A DNA stretch of 64,000 nt from Lichenostomus cassidix (lineage: Eukaryota; Chordata; Aves; Passeriformes; Meliphagidae): assembly GCA_008360975.2 (NCBI GenBank), contig CM039184.1:49876797-49940796 (forward strand), written 5' to 3'. The position numbers were made by a program, and so were the translations under genes. Shown piece by piece: positions 58,501-64,000 of the stretch (its first letter is position 1; every line of letters starts with the position of its first letter). The notes under the pieces are model-generated. The model was not told the DNA's origin. It ran no database searches and saw only the letters and a program-made list of their open reading frames with translations.

Positions 58501-61500
58501 AGCACCATTTTAAAAATCATTGTCCTAACCTCTTCTGATGTGTAAATATTCGTAGTAAAGGAGTAGAGTATCATGCACTGTCAAACGTCATTTTACTTAC
58601 TCCAGACTTTTTACTTTCCTTATATATATGGCAAGAGCAATACCAAAGAATGTGGTGATGTGCTCTTTGGAAGGCATTGATTGAGAACTACCTGTTCTGA
58701 CAAGTCTTGAGGAAAGGCTTGAAAGCATTGAATTAGGCACACCCATTTGGCTGTAAAAATTGGAGCGCTTTATGCAAGTTATTATTTTTTTCTTAGTGGA
58801 AGAGCCTGTGTTTCTACTATCCAGACATGTGTGGTGGTTAACAGGACTTTTGAAGTCATGAAGTCAAGACTTCCGAAAAATGGCTTCAGTGGGATGAAAT
58901 ATTTTAGCATCACCTACTCTGCTGCTGAATGGCTCAGCCTGTATGGGGAGTCTCGAGAATAGTTCAGATCCTGGGTCTGTGTATGTAACACATTGACTGC
59001 ATCCTCACTTCCTACCAAGATAGGGATGCTAGGATGGAAATATTTATAAAACCAAAATTGAAATATACTAATAAAAAGAAATGAAATTAAGTATTCCCTC
59101 ATTGTATAAAATGCTTCCCCCCCCAATGAACTAATTAAAATGAATGTTTGTTCTATTTTGATGAAACTGTTTTTGCAGAAGTTCAGTAGAGCATTTTAAC
59201 TTTTCCTAATTAGCAAAGAAATTGTCATTAGTTTAATTTTAACCCTTACATGTCTTTAGTGGGAGATGGGTAAAAGTATGTAGAAGAGTTTGCTTAATAT
59301 TTTAACACTTGAAGCAGTTGAAGCATCCACACATGCATGTGGAGGGACATACACCCTTAAACTTTTCAGTTTTGGTATTTTCTCTTGGAAGTTTGCTTGT
59401 CAGGGTGGCACACAGGACACGACTGCAGCATGCTCAATGAAAAAGTCAGAATAAAGCTGTGCTTTGAAATACAGGCAAAGTATTGCATTAACTTATTCTG
59501 CCTCAACTCTTAGCATTTTCATATATGTTTTTTTGCTTTGCAATCGTGGGTGATCATTTTGATACTTGTGTAGGAGGGAAGTTCAGTATGTCTCAGCTAC
59601 TCTACAGAAGAGGTTGGTGGGTGTGTATGGTGTTTAGGGATGTGAATAAAAAAGAAGGAAAGCTTTTTACAATATTGAAAGTTCTCTCTAAATCTGTTTC
59701 CTGCTTAACTGTGGCTTGGATATATGAATGCATAGTGTGGGAGCAAGACTGAACAAGCGTAATTAAAATGTCAGCAGATTCTTTCAAAGGCTTGTGACAG
59801 CGTTTGTGGATTTTCTTTCACTTTTTATGGCAGTGATAGCACAAATGTAGTTGGAAAAAAAAAAGATGCTGTAACAATAAATCATCACAGCTTTATGTGG
59901 TGAAAGGTGAAAGGTGCCTTGATGTCTTACTCCAAGTATTGTTTTTTGTTTTTTTTTCCTCCCTGGACATCTGCTTTCTTGCTGTGGTACAGCAACATCA
60001 GTTTTCTATTTCTTTTCTGAATTCAAAATGCTTTTATACTTTTCAGAACACTATACATCCATGGCCATACAAGGCTGGATTTCATGGTCTGGTATACTGC
60101 AATTGAAAAAGCAGCAGGTACAGATGGTAATGCATTACAAGATCAGCAGCTCAGCAAAAATGATGTTCCTATTATAGTGAACAGCTGCATAGCATTTGTT
60201 ACACAGTATGGTAAGTATAGTGGATTTTATTCAACCTAACATAATTTGTATAACACCTAAGCATCCCCAGTATCACATCCTATTGAATGAGTTACTTAAA
60301 GTAAACCCATGCCCCTCGTTAGCCTTGTCACTCTGATGAGATGGTGCAGTAAACCACCACACATCTGAGAATGATCAGTTTGGGGAAATAGAACTTGGTA
60401 AATGCCCTTTAGAGATACCTTCCTATTTTAAATATTGCATTGCTTGCCCTATGAAACTCAGCCTTGGGGTCCAGTGCCCCAGTGCAGACAGCTCAGCTCA
60501 GAAAACAAACTCTCTGAATCTGGAAAAGCTATGACCTGAGCACATCTTCTTGGAAGCTGGTATTAACTGGGGAGTTGAGTTCAGTCTTAGGCTGCTGTTA
60601 CTTCAGCAAAATAGCCTAAGTATCTATAGTCAGTTACCATTTATTTAAGTAACTTTTGTCAGCATGACTTTCTGTGGCATTAGGTTGTATGCAGATGATA
60701 CTTGTGTCCTTTTACTACTGCAAATTCATTAGTTTTCTTGTGAGATGCTACATGCATATCAACCCTGTACAAACCTGTCTTTGGGATAAATGTGTCTGTA
60801 GCCTCTGTCAGTATGAGAACACCTAATTTCTATTTGAGTCATTGAAGTTTAACTAAAAAAAAACCTTTGAATATGGCAACACTGCATTATTGTAAATAGT
60901 TGCATTGGGGTTGCAACTAGTGCCTAAAACTAAGAGAATGAAATTTTTGCTAAATTATTTTTTAATCATTAGCAATAAAAATTATTCCAAGTACAATTTA
61001 CGCCATTTCATGCACTGAATTGTTAAAGGAGAGTAATTATGTCTGCCACTTAGAACAATTTGCGCAGCCTAAATTAAAATTCAATTTCTTAACATCTTTT
61101 AAATCAGTTAGATCTTCATCTAAAAATATGTTTTTCAGGATCAGTATTAGTGGCTGCTAAAATGATCATTTGAAAACTAACAAAATTATTTGTATGCTTT
61201 GCTTGCCTGCATACATCTTTTTGTATCATCATTGTAAAGCTTCTGTCTTTAGCTGTGGTCTACAGAAGACAGATATTCTTGCCTTCCAGGGTTGTTCCTG
61301 ACAGTAATCCCACAAAGGCAAAACCAACTTAAAGTGCTTGTAGGCATTACAGGAAAGGTGAATTGTGAAAACATTAGACATGATTTCATAGGTTTTGACG
61401 GAATTCTGAATTTGACAGGTGTATAAAAAAAAGCAGGGTTTTGTATAAAGTATCATCCTCTTTCAAAAATGTGAATGCAGGAAACACCTTTACAAAGATG

Positions 61501-62443
61501 AATAGGATTGCACATCTATGGCAAACTTATACAAGTTTTAAAAAACAAAAGTTTTTTATGGTGGATAGTTTTTACCACTATTGCAGGCAGTGATTGAAGG
61601 TAGTTATGACTTTGTTTTAAACTATAAATTTTCTTTTTAAGTTGACTTTAGTGGTTTTAGTTGTTACATACAAGAATTGTGGCTGACTGATGTCTTCCAG
61701 AACATGAGAAAAATCAGAAAAAAAGGATACTTTCTACTAATCTTGTGGCTTTTAAGAGTGAAATATTCCAGGTTGGATGAATGCAATAATACTTGGAGTC
61801 TTAAGCTGAGTTTATCAGTAGAGTAATAAAATAAAAGGAGTTTTGCTCATGAAAGCAGCTATGTTTTATGTGTAATACAATACCTCTCATCAAAACTTCT
61901 TCTCTTTACTGTGCCTTTTGAAAGTACTCTTTTAGGAAGTCCTGAAGAGATCTGGGGATTTAAATTGCCTATAAAATTCTCCTGAAATACTGATCCCAGG
62001 CTTTCTTACTATTGTGATGAGTATTTTTGCAAAGAGGTTTGGTTGTGTGTATAAAAGACTTGGCTCTGTTTTTACTAGCAAAGTGAGTATGTGTAAAAGG
62101 TCAGAGAGATTTTGTTAGGAAATGCCAAGTGTTTGGCAGCATGGTTTTCATATAATGATGTCTGGAATTTTTAAAATAATACCTGATTTTACATTCATTT
62201 ATTTTTCTGTCATGTATTTCTATGTCTTAGGTTTAGGTAGCAAGCAAATTTATCTTAAGAATGGGGATTCTTCCAATGTGGCTGAACTGCTGGAAAGCTT
62301 TAAAAAAGATGCAAGAAGTGTTAAACTACGAGCAGGAAAACATCAGCTTGAAGATGTGACTGATGTACTGAAAAGTTTTCTTTCTCAAATAGATGATGCA
62401 CTTCTCACTAAAGAACTTTATCCATTCTGGATCTCTGCATTAG
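1791..62443 (+). CDS. ARAP2: ARAP2, central 15 internal exons (gene overview, partial)
   Basis: Joining the 15 exons listed below gives 717 complete codons with one split codon at each end and no stop. I recognise the protein as ARAP2 from its domain order and characteristic segments: PH1 end, PH2, ArfGAP finger, ankyrin-type repeats, PH3, PH4, RhoGAP start. The family consists of membrane-associated GTPase-activating proteins controlled by phosphatidylinositol 3,4,5-trisphosphate; ARAP2 acts on Arf6 and is linked to focal adhesions and actin. Numbering in the exon entries counts from the first complete codon here. The Arf catalytic residues are present and the Rho arginine finger is absent, which separates ARAP2 from ARAP1 and ARAP3. 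Both ends of the gene fall outside the window. Identity comes from remembered family sequence, not a database search; paralogue confusion is unlikely. Confidence 0.95.
6542..7117 (-). mobile_element. Solo LTR of an avian endogenous retrovirus (ERVL-like), decayed
   Basis: About 575 bases that I recognise as an avian retroviral LTR type. On the minus strand it opens near TGCTGGTTTT...ATAGAGTTAAC, has a promoter-like TATATAAAGCTGGG (plus-strand 6842-6855), and ends near TGGCTAGGGTCAAAACACA. Composition is clearly richer in G and C than the flanks. No retroviral coding sequence adjoins either side, so it is best read as a solo LTR. Boundaries are approximate and I see no convincing target-site duplication. 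The family name is not certain. Confidence 0.8.
6842..6855 (-). promoter_or_regulatory. TATA-box-like element inside the LTR
   Basis: On the minus strand the sequence TATATAAAG lies in the middle of the LTR, at the place of the LTR core promoter. If active, it would start transcription antisense to ARAP2. Activity is inference only. Confidence 0.5.
7742..7862 (+). CDS. ARAP2: ARAP2 exon b: PH1 domain core
   Basis: One hundred and twenty-one bases encoding residues 24-63 plus one base of codon 64. The acceptor is TTTTTATTACAG and the donor is GTAAGT. The peptide runs from [16 protein letters not shown] through [13 protein letters not shown] to VDKE. This is the alternating strand pattern of a PH sandwich, with the KFEVVT...RTFVFRV strands typical of ARAP PH1. 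It joins exon a in phase 0 and exon c with a split Glu codon. The intron before it is about 5.9 kb and contains an LTR element. Confidence 0.94.
7863..10557 (+). other. Intron b-c (2.7 kb)
   Basis: AT-rich intron with no recognisable gene. A CT-rich imperfect tandem (CTTTACTTCCTC-like units) occupies about 9575-9628. Confidence 0.7.
9575..9628 (+). repeat. CT-rich imperfect tandem repeat
   Basis: Repeated TTTCCTC / CTTTACTTCCTC units, pyrimidine-only on the plus strand over most of about 55 bases. Polypyrimidine tracts of this kind can adopt triplex structure or bind splicing regulators; no function is shown. Confidence 0.75.
10558..10739 (+). CDS. ARAP2: ARAP2 exon c: PH1 C-terminal helix, linker and PH2 start
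   Basis: One hundred and eighty-two bases encoding residues 64-124. The acceptor follows a T-rich tract ending TTGTTTAG; the donor is GTAAAT, weaker than its neighbours. [14 protein letters not shown] at residues 64-77 is the PH1 C-terminal helix with the near-invariant tryptophan (Trp69). A polar linker rich in Ser, Asn and Gln follows (about 79-93). PH2 opens at about residue 96 with SGYLELKG and continues to VWICKNEQ. The exon therefore links two adjacent PH domains. The 25.5-kb intron starts immediately after it, cutting PH2 in two. Confidence 0.94.
11850..12250 (+). mobile_element. LTR fragment of an avian endogenous retrovirus, plus strand
   Basis: About 400 bases matching in order a second well-known avian LTR type: AGTCTAATGAACTGACCAC, a G-rich stretch, TTTGATTGGTAAT near the degenerate polyadenylation-signal region, then GTAATTGGTGAGTGATCTC, TTATATTTTCTCTCCCCTG, and a terminal GGATCAACTCACCACA ending at 12250. 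The terminal CA fits an LTR 3' end. The 5' part of the LTR is missing or too diverged to see, and no internal retroviral gene is next to it. It lies in the same orientation as ARAP2. Family identity is from memory. Confidence 0.75.
12954..13002 (+). repeat. Hairpin cluster built from CCCTCTTGAG repeats
   Basis: Three copies of CCCTCTTGAG start at 12957, 12974 and 12987. The first lies in a perfect 8-bp stem with a TTGA loop (TTTCCCTC at 12954-12961 pairing with GAGGGAAA at 12966-12973). The last lies between GCAAC and GTTGC arms. Origin unknown. Confidence 0.8.
15345..15480 (+). mobile_element. CR1 LINE 3' end fragment, plus strand
   Basis: The segment contains TTGAGCAACCTGATCCAGTG, then GATTGGATTAGATGATCTTT, AACCCAAACCTTTCTATGAT and the ACTATGAAAT end. 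These are in the order and spacing of the CR1 3' untranslated tail. Only about 135 bases remain, which is usual for 5'-truncated CR1 copies in birds. Non-coding. Confidence 0.85.
18766..18810 (+). repeat. (GAGCA)9 pentanucleotide microsatellite inside CR1
   Basis: Nine perfect consecutive GAGCA units. CR1 copies usually have about one or two CAGAG-type units at this place, so the tract looks like an expansion of an element-internal seed. Its pentamer repeat leaves no stop in several frames and so creates misleading overlapping ORFs on both strands. Confidence 0.95.
19047..19313 (-). pseudogene. CR1 reverse-transcriptase fragment (broken)
   Basis: Minus-strand frame of about 87 codons. It contains [24 protein letters not shown] (the conserved 'QGSVLGP' box of non-LTR reverse transcriptases, here with His in place of Gln), [15 protein letters not shown] with the FADD catalytic aspartates, and [13 protein letters not shown]. 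These are hallmark CR1 reverse-transcriptase segments. A TAG stop at 19311-19313 sits where the family usually has tryptophan, and the frame is lost soon after EKW. Upstream domains and the endonuclease are missing. Non-functional relic. Confidence 0.9.
21169..21195 (+). repeat. (GATT)n microsatellite, about 6.75 units
   Basis: Perfect GATT tandem of 27 bases, likely length-polymorphic. No gene nearby. Confidence 0.95.
26072..26094 (+). repeat. GT-rich dinucleotide repeat
   Basis: GTGTGTGTG interrupted once by an extra G, then (GT)n. Typical short microsatellite. Confidence 0.9.
29402..29423 (+). repeat. T22 homopolymer
   Basis: Twenty-two thymines in a row, flanked by CC and GTATTTTGC. Could be the reverse-strand tail of a retroposed sequence, but no recognisable body adjoins it. 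Confidence 0.9.
31017..31550 (+). repeat. Alternating TA/TG simple-sequence zone ending in A32
   Basis: Patches of alternating purine-pyrimidine sequence (about 31017-31062, 31122-31166, 31386-31442) lie in unique DNA and the zone ends in 32 adenines at 31519-31550. Alternating TG/TA tracts can adopt left-handed or cruciform forms. The A32 run is the longest homopolymer in the window. Confidence 0.8.
35049..35067 (+). repeat. (AC)n-(GT)n short palindromic repeat
   Basis: ACACACACACATGTGTGT reads as a near-perfect palindrome made of two dinucleotide halves. Confidence 0.85.
36295..36410 (+). CDS. ARAP2: ARAP2 exon d: PH2 core
   Basis: One hundred and sixteen bases encoding residues 125-162 plus two bases of codon 163. 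The acceptor is TCTTTTCCCTAG and the donor is GTAAGA. The peptide [15 protein letters not shown] continues to [12 protein letters not shown]; the [10 protein letters not shown] strand pairs with the next exon. The join from NEQ to DFKTG across the long intron is the expected ARAP2 continuity, so no coding exon is missing between exons c and d. The conserved block VANVKQVD is visible. Confidence 0.95.
36411..37532 (+). other. Intron d-e (1.1 kb)
   Basis: Unique AT-rich sequence; no gene or mobile element recognised. Confidence 0.8.
37533..37732 (+). CDS. ARAP2: ARAP2 exon e: PH2 helix and ArfGAP zinc finger
   Basis: Two hundred bases encoding residues 163-229 with split codons at both ends. 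The acceptor is AATTGTTTCAG and the donor is [21 protein letters not shown] (173-187) is the PH2 C-terminal helix, with Trp175. The ArfGAP domain follows. Its zinc ligands are Cys205, Cys208, Cys225 and Cys228, spaced CX2CX16CX2C exactly as in the family, and the tryptophan in PDWASIN sits between the pairs. This domain coordinates one zinc and hydrolyses GTP on Arf proteins. The exon ends just before the catalytic arginine. Confidence 0.97.
37733..38527 (+). other. Intron e-f (0.8 kb)
   Basis: Contains a run of 26 thymines at 37829-37854, preceded by a short GAATTGGCTTCT tandem duplication, and several further T runs. No gene. Confidence 0.8.
37829..37854 (+). repeat. T26 homopolymer
   Basis: Twenty-six thymines about 100 bases after exon e. 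A likely site of assembly or length error. Confidence 0.95.
38528..38613 (+). CDS. ARAP2: ARAP2 exon f: ArfGAP catalytic arginine segment
   Basis: Eighty-six bases encoding residues 230-258. The acceptor is TGGATTTTCAG and the donor is GTATGT. The peptide starts [19 protein letters not shown] and ends WSNELIE. Arg233 (codon 38536-38538) stands five residues after the last zinc cysteine, completing the CX2CX16CX2CX4R signature; it is the catalytic arginine finger of ArfGAPs. VRSLKMD is the conserved strand-helix following it. Arf GTPase activity is therefore expected to be intact. The introns on both sides are short (795 and 682 bases). Confidence 0.97.
38614..39295 (+). other. Intron f-g (0.7 kb)
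   Basis: Nothing recognised beyond intron sequence. Confidence 0.8.
39296..39478 (+). CDS. ARAP2: ARAP2 exon g: ArfGAP C-terminal half
   Basis: One hundred and eighty-three bases, phase 0 at both ends, residues 259-319. The acceptor is CATGTCATCCAG and the donor is GTAATA. The peptide begins [18 protein letters not shown], the conserved GN..AN.FW block of ArfGAP domains, and includes [13 protein letters not shown], the helix that packs against the zinc finger. Being a symmetrical 0-0 exon, it could be skipped without a frameshift, though skipping would destroy the domain. Segment 281-292 ([12 protein letters not shown]) is acidic and looks variable. Confidence 0.96.
39479..41489 (+). other. 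Intron g-h (2.0 kb)
   Basis: AT-rich unique sequence; nothing recognised. Confidence 0.8.
41490..41664 (+). CDS. ARAP2: ARAP2 exon h: ankyrin-type repeat region
   Basis: One hundred and seventy-five bases encoding residues 320-377 plus one base. The acceptor is CTCTGATAAG, with a purine-interrupted pyrimidine tract; the donor is [25 protein letters not shown] and the following [19 protein letters not shown] show helix-turn-helix pairs of ankyrin repeats, including the [10 protein letters not shown] motif that corresponds to the TPLHLA-like core. In ArfGAP-ankyrin proteins this module packs directly on the ArfGAP domain and shapes Arf binding. Confidence 0.94.
41665..43174 (+). other. Intron h-i (1.5 kb)
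   Basis: The segment at about 42480-42840 is less AT-rich than the rest, but I cannot assign it to a repeat family. No gene. Confidence 0.75.
43175..43309 (+). CDS. ARAP2: ARAP2 exon i: linker between ankyrin repeats and PH3
   Basis: One hundred and thirty-five bases encoding residues 378-422 with split codons at both ends. The acceptor is TTTGAACAG and the donor is GTATTT, so both sites are weaker than average. The peptide starts [12 protein letters not shown], has a serine-rich acidic stretch (SEDSSHS), then [10 protein letters not shown] and a lysine-rich end (LLTEKKLKE). FLCEFLY is the best-preserved ARAP2-like patch; the rest looks loosely conserved, as expected for a linker. Confidence 0.88.
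45451..45485 (+). repeat. T-rich tract with CC and C interruptions
   Basis: Three thymine runs of 10 to 12 separated by CC and a single C, a polypyrimidine-only stretch on the plus strand. Confidence 0.9.
45879..45924 (+). repeat. Perfect 16-bp palindrome followed by an 8-bp-stem hairpin
   Basis: GCTGTTAATTAACAGC (45879-45894) is a perfect palindrome containing GTTAATTAAC, close to homeodomain-dimer sites. It is followed at once by ATATCAGC (45900-45907) and GCTGATAT (45917-45924) arms with a nine-base loop. Confidence 0.85.
46459..46508 (+). repeat. Short tandem repeat, about 12-base unit, four copies
   Basis: Units of the form AATCATATAGAA repeat about four times with one or two changes each. 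It accounts for a repetitive open frame on the minus strand that should not be read as a protein. Confidence 0.85.
47011..47152 (+). CDS. ARAP2: ARAP2 exon j: PH3 N-terminal half
   Basis: One hundred and forty-two bases encoding residues 423-469 plus two bases. The acceptor is TTTAATCACAG and the donor is [25 protein letters not shown] is the start of a PH fold: the KRW of strand 2 and the SYYEND of strand 3. [19 protein letters not shown] follows. The coding sequence stays open past the donor for only a few codons. The lipid-contact loop seems less basic than in PH1. Confidence 0.95.
47153..49394 (+). other. Intron j-k (2.2 kb)
   Basis: Contains a degraded CR1 3' fragment at about 48885-48985; otherwise unique AT-rich sequence. 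Confidence 0.75.
48885..48985 (+). mobile_element. Degraded CR1 LINE 3' fragment, plus strand
   Basis: CTCTCCATCCTTGACTGTTT, CAAGACTTCTCTTTGAGCAG, GAGATTAAACCAAATGACAT and AAAAGTCCCTATGAACCAAC follow the order of the CR1 tail ('ccatccttggaggttttcaagac', 'gagcaggaggttggac', 'ggtcccttccaacc') with an internal deletion and many substitutions. An old copy. Confidence 0.7.
49395..49497 (+). CDS. ARAP2: ARAP2 exon k: PH3 C-terminal half
   Basis: One hundred and three bases encoding residues 470-504, ending in phase 0. The acceptor is TTGCTTGCTTTAG and the donor is GTAATA. The peptide is [19 protein letters not shown] followed by a segment ending [15 protein letters not shown] and RVFLFGAET are the late strands of a PH domain, and the Trp in RKWTWAIA is the conserved tryptophan of its closing helix. 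The match to ARAP2 PH3 is strong. Confidence 0.94.
49498..50135 (+). other. Intron k-l (0.6 kb)
   Basis: The shortest intron in the window. Nothing recognised. Confidence 0.8.
50136..50334 (+). CDS. ARAP2: ARAP2 exon l: PH4 N-terminal half
   Basis: One hundred and ninety-nine bases encoding residues 505-570 plus one base. The acceptor is CATTTTCTTTGGTAG and the donor is GTAAGA. After [16 protein letters not shown]4 begins near residue 519 with [10 protein letters not shown] and continues with [28 protein letters not shown] is the strand-2 motif usual for PH domains. The end is acidic (EDAEEDS), then YLRRLQEL. The open frame runs on for only a few codons past the splice site. Confidence 0.95.
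50335..52330 (+). other. Intron l-m (2.0 kb)
   Basis: Unique AT-rich sequence; nothing recognised. Confidence 0.8.
52331..52394 (+). CDS. ARAP2: ARAP2 exon m: PH4 middle (64-base micro-like exon)
   Basis: Sixty-four bases encoding residues 571-591 with split codons at both ends; the smallest exon in the window. The acceptor is TTTTGTTTTCAG and the donor is GTAAGG. The peptide is [20 protein letters not shown] then [14 protein letters not shown] is the ARAP2 PH4 strand that continues into exon n. Its length is not a multiple of three, so skipping would shift the frame. The following intron is 7.7 kb. Confidence 0.92.
53339..53474 (+). repeat. Inverted repeat with G8/C8 arms around a GTTT-rich loop
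   Basis: The left arm is T8G8 (53339-53354) and the right arm C8A7 (53460-53474); with flanking GG and CC they match over about 17 bases. The 105-base interior is almost free of A and C and built from GTTT and GGTTT units. Long open frames on both strands here are composition artefacts. Confidence 0.9.
54340..54377 (+). repeat. A-run followed by CCCCAAACCAAACC-type sequence
   Basis: An A11 run, then ACAACACAAAG, then CCCCAAACCAAACCAAAG. Similar patches are at about 25241-25300 and 32738-32762, and on the opposite strand within 53339-53474. Confidence 0.75.
55179..55217 (+). repeat. 20-base tandem duplication
   Basis: TGTACTTGCTAAATCTTCAC is followed directly by a second copy differing only at its last bases. 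A recent slippage-type duplication. Confidence 0.9.
56977..57030 (+). repeat. Imperfect tandem of TTTATATTGA units
   Basis: About three copies of a TTATATTTATATTGA-like unit in AT-rich sequence. Confidence 0.75.
60047..60210 (+). CDS. ARAP2: ARAP2 exon n: PH4 end and RhoGAP start
   Basis: One hundred and sixty-four bases encoding residues 592-646 with split codons at both ends. The acceptor is TATACTTTTCAG and the donor is [27 protein letters not shown] closes PH4 with its conserved helix Trp (612 region). A short polar linker ([13 protein letters not shown]) follows. [18 protein letters not shown] is the first helix of the RhoGAP domain, matching the family pattern of 'P..V..C..f....G' before the arginine-finger loop. 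Confidence 0.96.
60211..62230 (+). other. Intron n-o (2.0 kb)
   Basis: Unique AT-rich sequence; no gene or mobile element recognised. Confidence 0.8.
62231..62443 (+). CDS. ARAP2: ARAP2 exon o: RhoGAP finger loop and following helices
   Basis: Two hundred and thirteen bases encoding residues 647-717, ending on one base of a split codon. The acceptor is TTCTATGTCTTAG and the donor is [17 protein letters not shown] replaces the RhoGAP loop that normally reads G-I-Y-R-x-x-G. The arginine-finger position is Leu655 (CTT, 62254-62256). The rest, [13 protein letters not shown] and [14 protein letters not shown] ending in [10 protein letters not shown], has the helical core and the 'vLK.fl..L..PL'-like block of the fold. 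A GTPase-binding but non-catalytic module is inferred. The next exon is outside the window. Confidence 0.97.
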
Positions 62444-64000
62444 GTAATGTATTCAGTAACATTCAATACAATAAAGTTTATATGTACATTTTCAGTATCA
62501 AATTAATTTACTTGCCCTGTGTCCACCTATATTATTTCATAATTGGTGAAACAATTGTAGTGAGGAAAAAAAATATTTGGAGCTTGGCTGCAATAGACCT
62601 GTGTTAATCAGAGATGATTTTATTGCCTTTAAGTGAAACAGAATAATATCAAACAGCAATGTTTCTCTGACCATATATTTGTAAACAGCAGACCGATATT
62701 GCACTGTGTCATTTTTGTAACAGCCAAAGTAAAAGGTGATGATTTATATTTTATAGAAACATTTAAGATAGAATTGAAGAAACAGATATATGATAGAGTA
62801 GGAAAAAAGTGTGTGTAGTCTCTTTTGACCATATGTAGTTCAAAACCAGCAAAATATTCATGCTATCATTTGCACAACAGTTAAATGACAGCCTTGCTGC
62901 TTAGATTTTTCATGTATCTTTAATGACCAAGCAAATTTATGTATATTAACAATGTAAACTTGTTAACAACTGTTACTTGAGGTTTTTTCCCCTAAGAAAT
63001 ATTGATTTAATTGAAAAGAAAATTTAAGTAACTTCCTGTCACTGGATATTGTGTGTATTTAAAACATGAGGATGTGTATCTCTGTATGGTTAAAAATAGA
63101 ACTGTGAGATTACTAATGCATTATTTACTCATTACATAAATTGTGATGATTTTTATAATGCTCTTTCAAAATAGCTGTATTTCTATTTGTTTCTATATTG
63201 CAGTATTTCCAAACTGCAAGAAACAAGTGGTTTCCCTGCCAAACTGAGCTATAAAATTGTAGTTGAGGCACAGCAATAAGAGATGCATTGGAAAAGGTGG
63301 CAGAACATTAATTTCTACCTTAATGCATAGGAGTCACATAGGCATATTTATTTCATAGAGAGTTTTTTCTTAAAAAAAAAGATATTAAAAGCATATTTCT
63401 CTCTGATTTTTCTTAAGTTCAAATATATGGAGGTTACTTTATTATGAGCCATTAGACTTTCAGGAAATTCAAGTACTATTATTATTATATATTTCTGACC
63501 TTTAACCTCAACTTGAAGAAACTAGAGGAAAAAATATTAAATATTTATTCACTTACCACATGATTAATCTCATCGGAAACCAGAAAAATTTCTATCTGAG
63601 GCAGTTTAGTCAGCTCTTTTTAATGGTGTTACAGTGATTGCCCTTCCTGATATGTACATGGGGCTAAAATTCTACTTCAGCTTTACAGCAAAGAATCTGT
63701 CCTGTTAAGTGATACAGAAAGTACTGCTGGGAAGACTAAAACATTTAGGAAAATAGAGTAGAAGACCTTTAAACTCTTGTTTTGTTGTTTGTTTGTTTGT
63801 TTATTTTTTCTTCCAATTACCAAAGAAATCAAAACAATCAGTAGTTAGTGGTGAACACTATCAATCAGCTGGGAGCGATTCTGTGCTTTCTTTTCAGAAA
63901 CTTGAGAGAAGTAAGGGCTTGAGATGGAAAAGCTAACTAACTGAATACAATCTATGTTAACCTTGCTTAATCTCTGAGCATAAGGGGGGATAAGCAGCAC
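62444..64000 (+). other. Intron downstream of exon o (partial)
   Basis: The next RhoGAP exon was looked for and not found before the window ends. A GTTT tandem lies near 63783-63801. Confidence 0.75.

Larger units (their letters stand above)
52395..60046 (+). other. Intron m-n (7.7 kb)
   Basis: Holds a GTTT-rich inverted repeat at 53339-53474, a CAAA-rich patch at 54340-54377, a 20-base tandem duplication at 55179-55217, two same-frame minus-strand ORFs at 55112-55810 without recognisable product, and an imperfect TATATTTATATTGA tandem near 56977-57030. No supported gene. Confidence 0.7.

Noticed and set aside
62122..62607. 161-codon open frame around exon o
   Set aside because: Only 62231-62443 is exon; the extensions on both sides are intron that happens to be open past the splice sites.
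1..64000. tRNA, snRNA, rRNA, CRISPR array, operons or ribosome-binding sites
   Set aside because: No cloverleaf-type boxes, small nuclear RNA hallmarks or regularly spaced direct repeats were seen; the sequence is a eukaryotic intron-exon region.

Overview
The window is vertebrate nuclear DNA, almost certainly from a bird. It is AT-rich and intron-dominated, with GT-AG splice sites. It carries CR1 LINE copies with the typical avian CR1 3' tail (tandem ATTCTATGAT-like units) and two LTR-type copies that resemble avian endogenous retrovirus LTRs. I cannot name the species. The LTR types suggest, but do not prove, a neoavian bird.

The window holds the central part of one multi-exon plus-strand gene, ARAP2 (ArfGAP with RhoGAP domain, ankyrin repeat and PH domain 2). 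Fifteen internal exons can be placed between 1791 and 62443. Each has AG before it and GT after it, and the phases join without a break into one frame of 717 complete codons (2153 nt). In order they encode: the end of PH1, PH2, the ArfGAP zinc finger, ankyrin-type repeats, a linker, PH3, PH4 and the start of the RhoGAP domain. The exons for the N-terminal SAM region and the start of PH1 lie upstream. The rest of RhoGAP, the RA domain and the last PH domain lie downstream.

Layout: three exons at 1.8-10.7 kb; a 25.5-kb intron (10740-36294) holding most of the recognisable mobile elements; a cluster of ten exons at 36.3-52.4 kb; a 7.7-kb intron; two exons at 60.0-62.4 kb; then the start of another intron. 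Mobile elements: a solo LTR-like element on the minus strand (about 6542-7117), an LTR fragment on the plus strand (about 11850-12250), a 5'-truncated minus-strand CR1 (about 18371-19525) with reverse-transcriptase remnants, and plus-strand CR1 3' fragments (about 15345-15480 and 48885-48985). Simple repeats and hairpins make up the other visible intron structure. No RNA gene, CRISPR array or second protein-coding gene could be supported.

The exons describe a phosphoinositide-regulated scaffold: PH domains for membrane recruitment, an intact ArfGAP catalytic motif, and a RhoGAP fold whose arginine-finger position is leucine. This fits ARAP2 as an Arf6 GAP whose Rho module binds but does not catalyse. 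Nothing here looks like a wholly new system. The best leads are the missing arginine finger, the LTR promoter-like element antisense to the gene, the splice-flanked orphan ORF near the left end, and a long perfect-arm inverted repeat around 53.4 kb.
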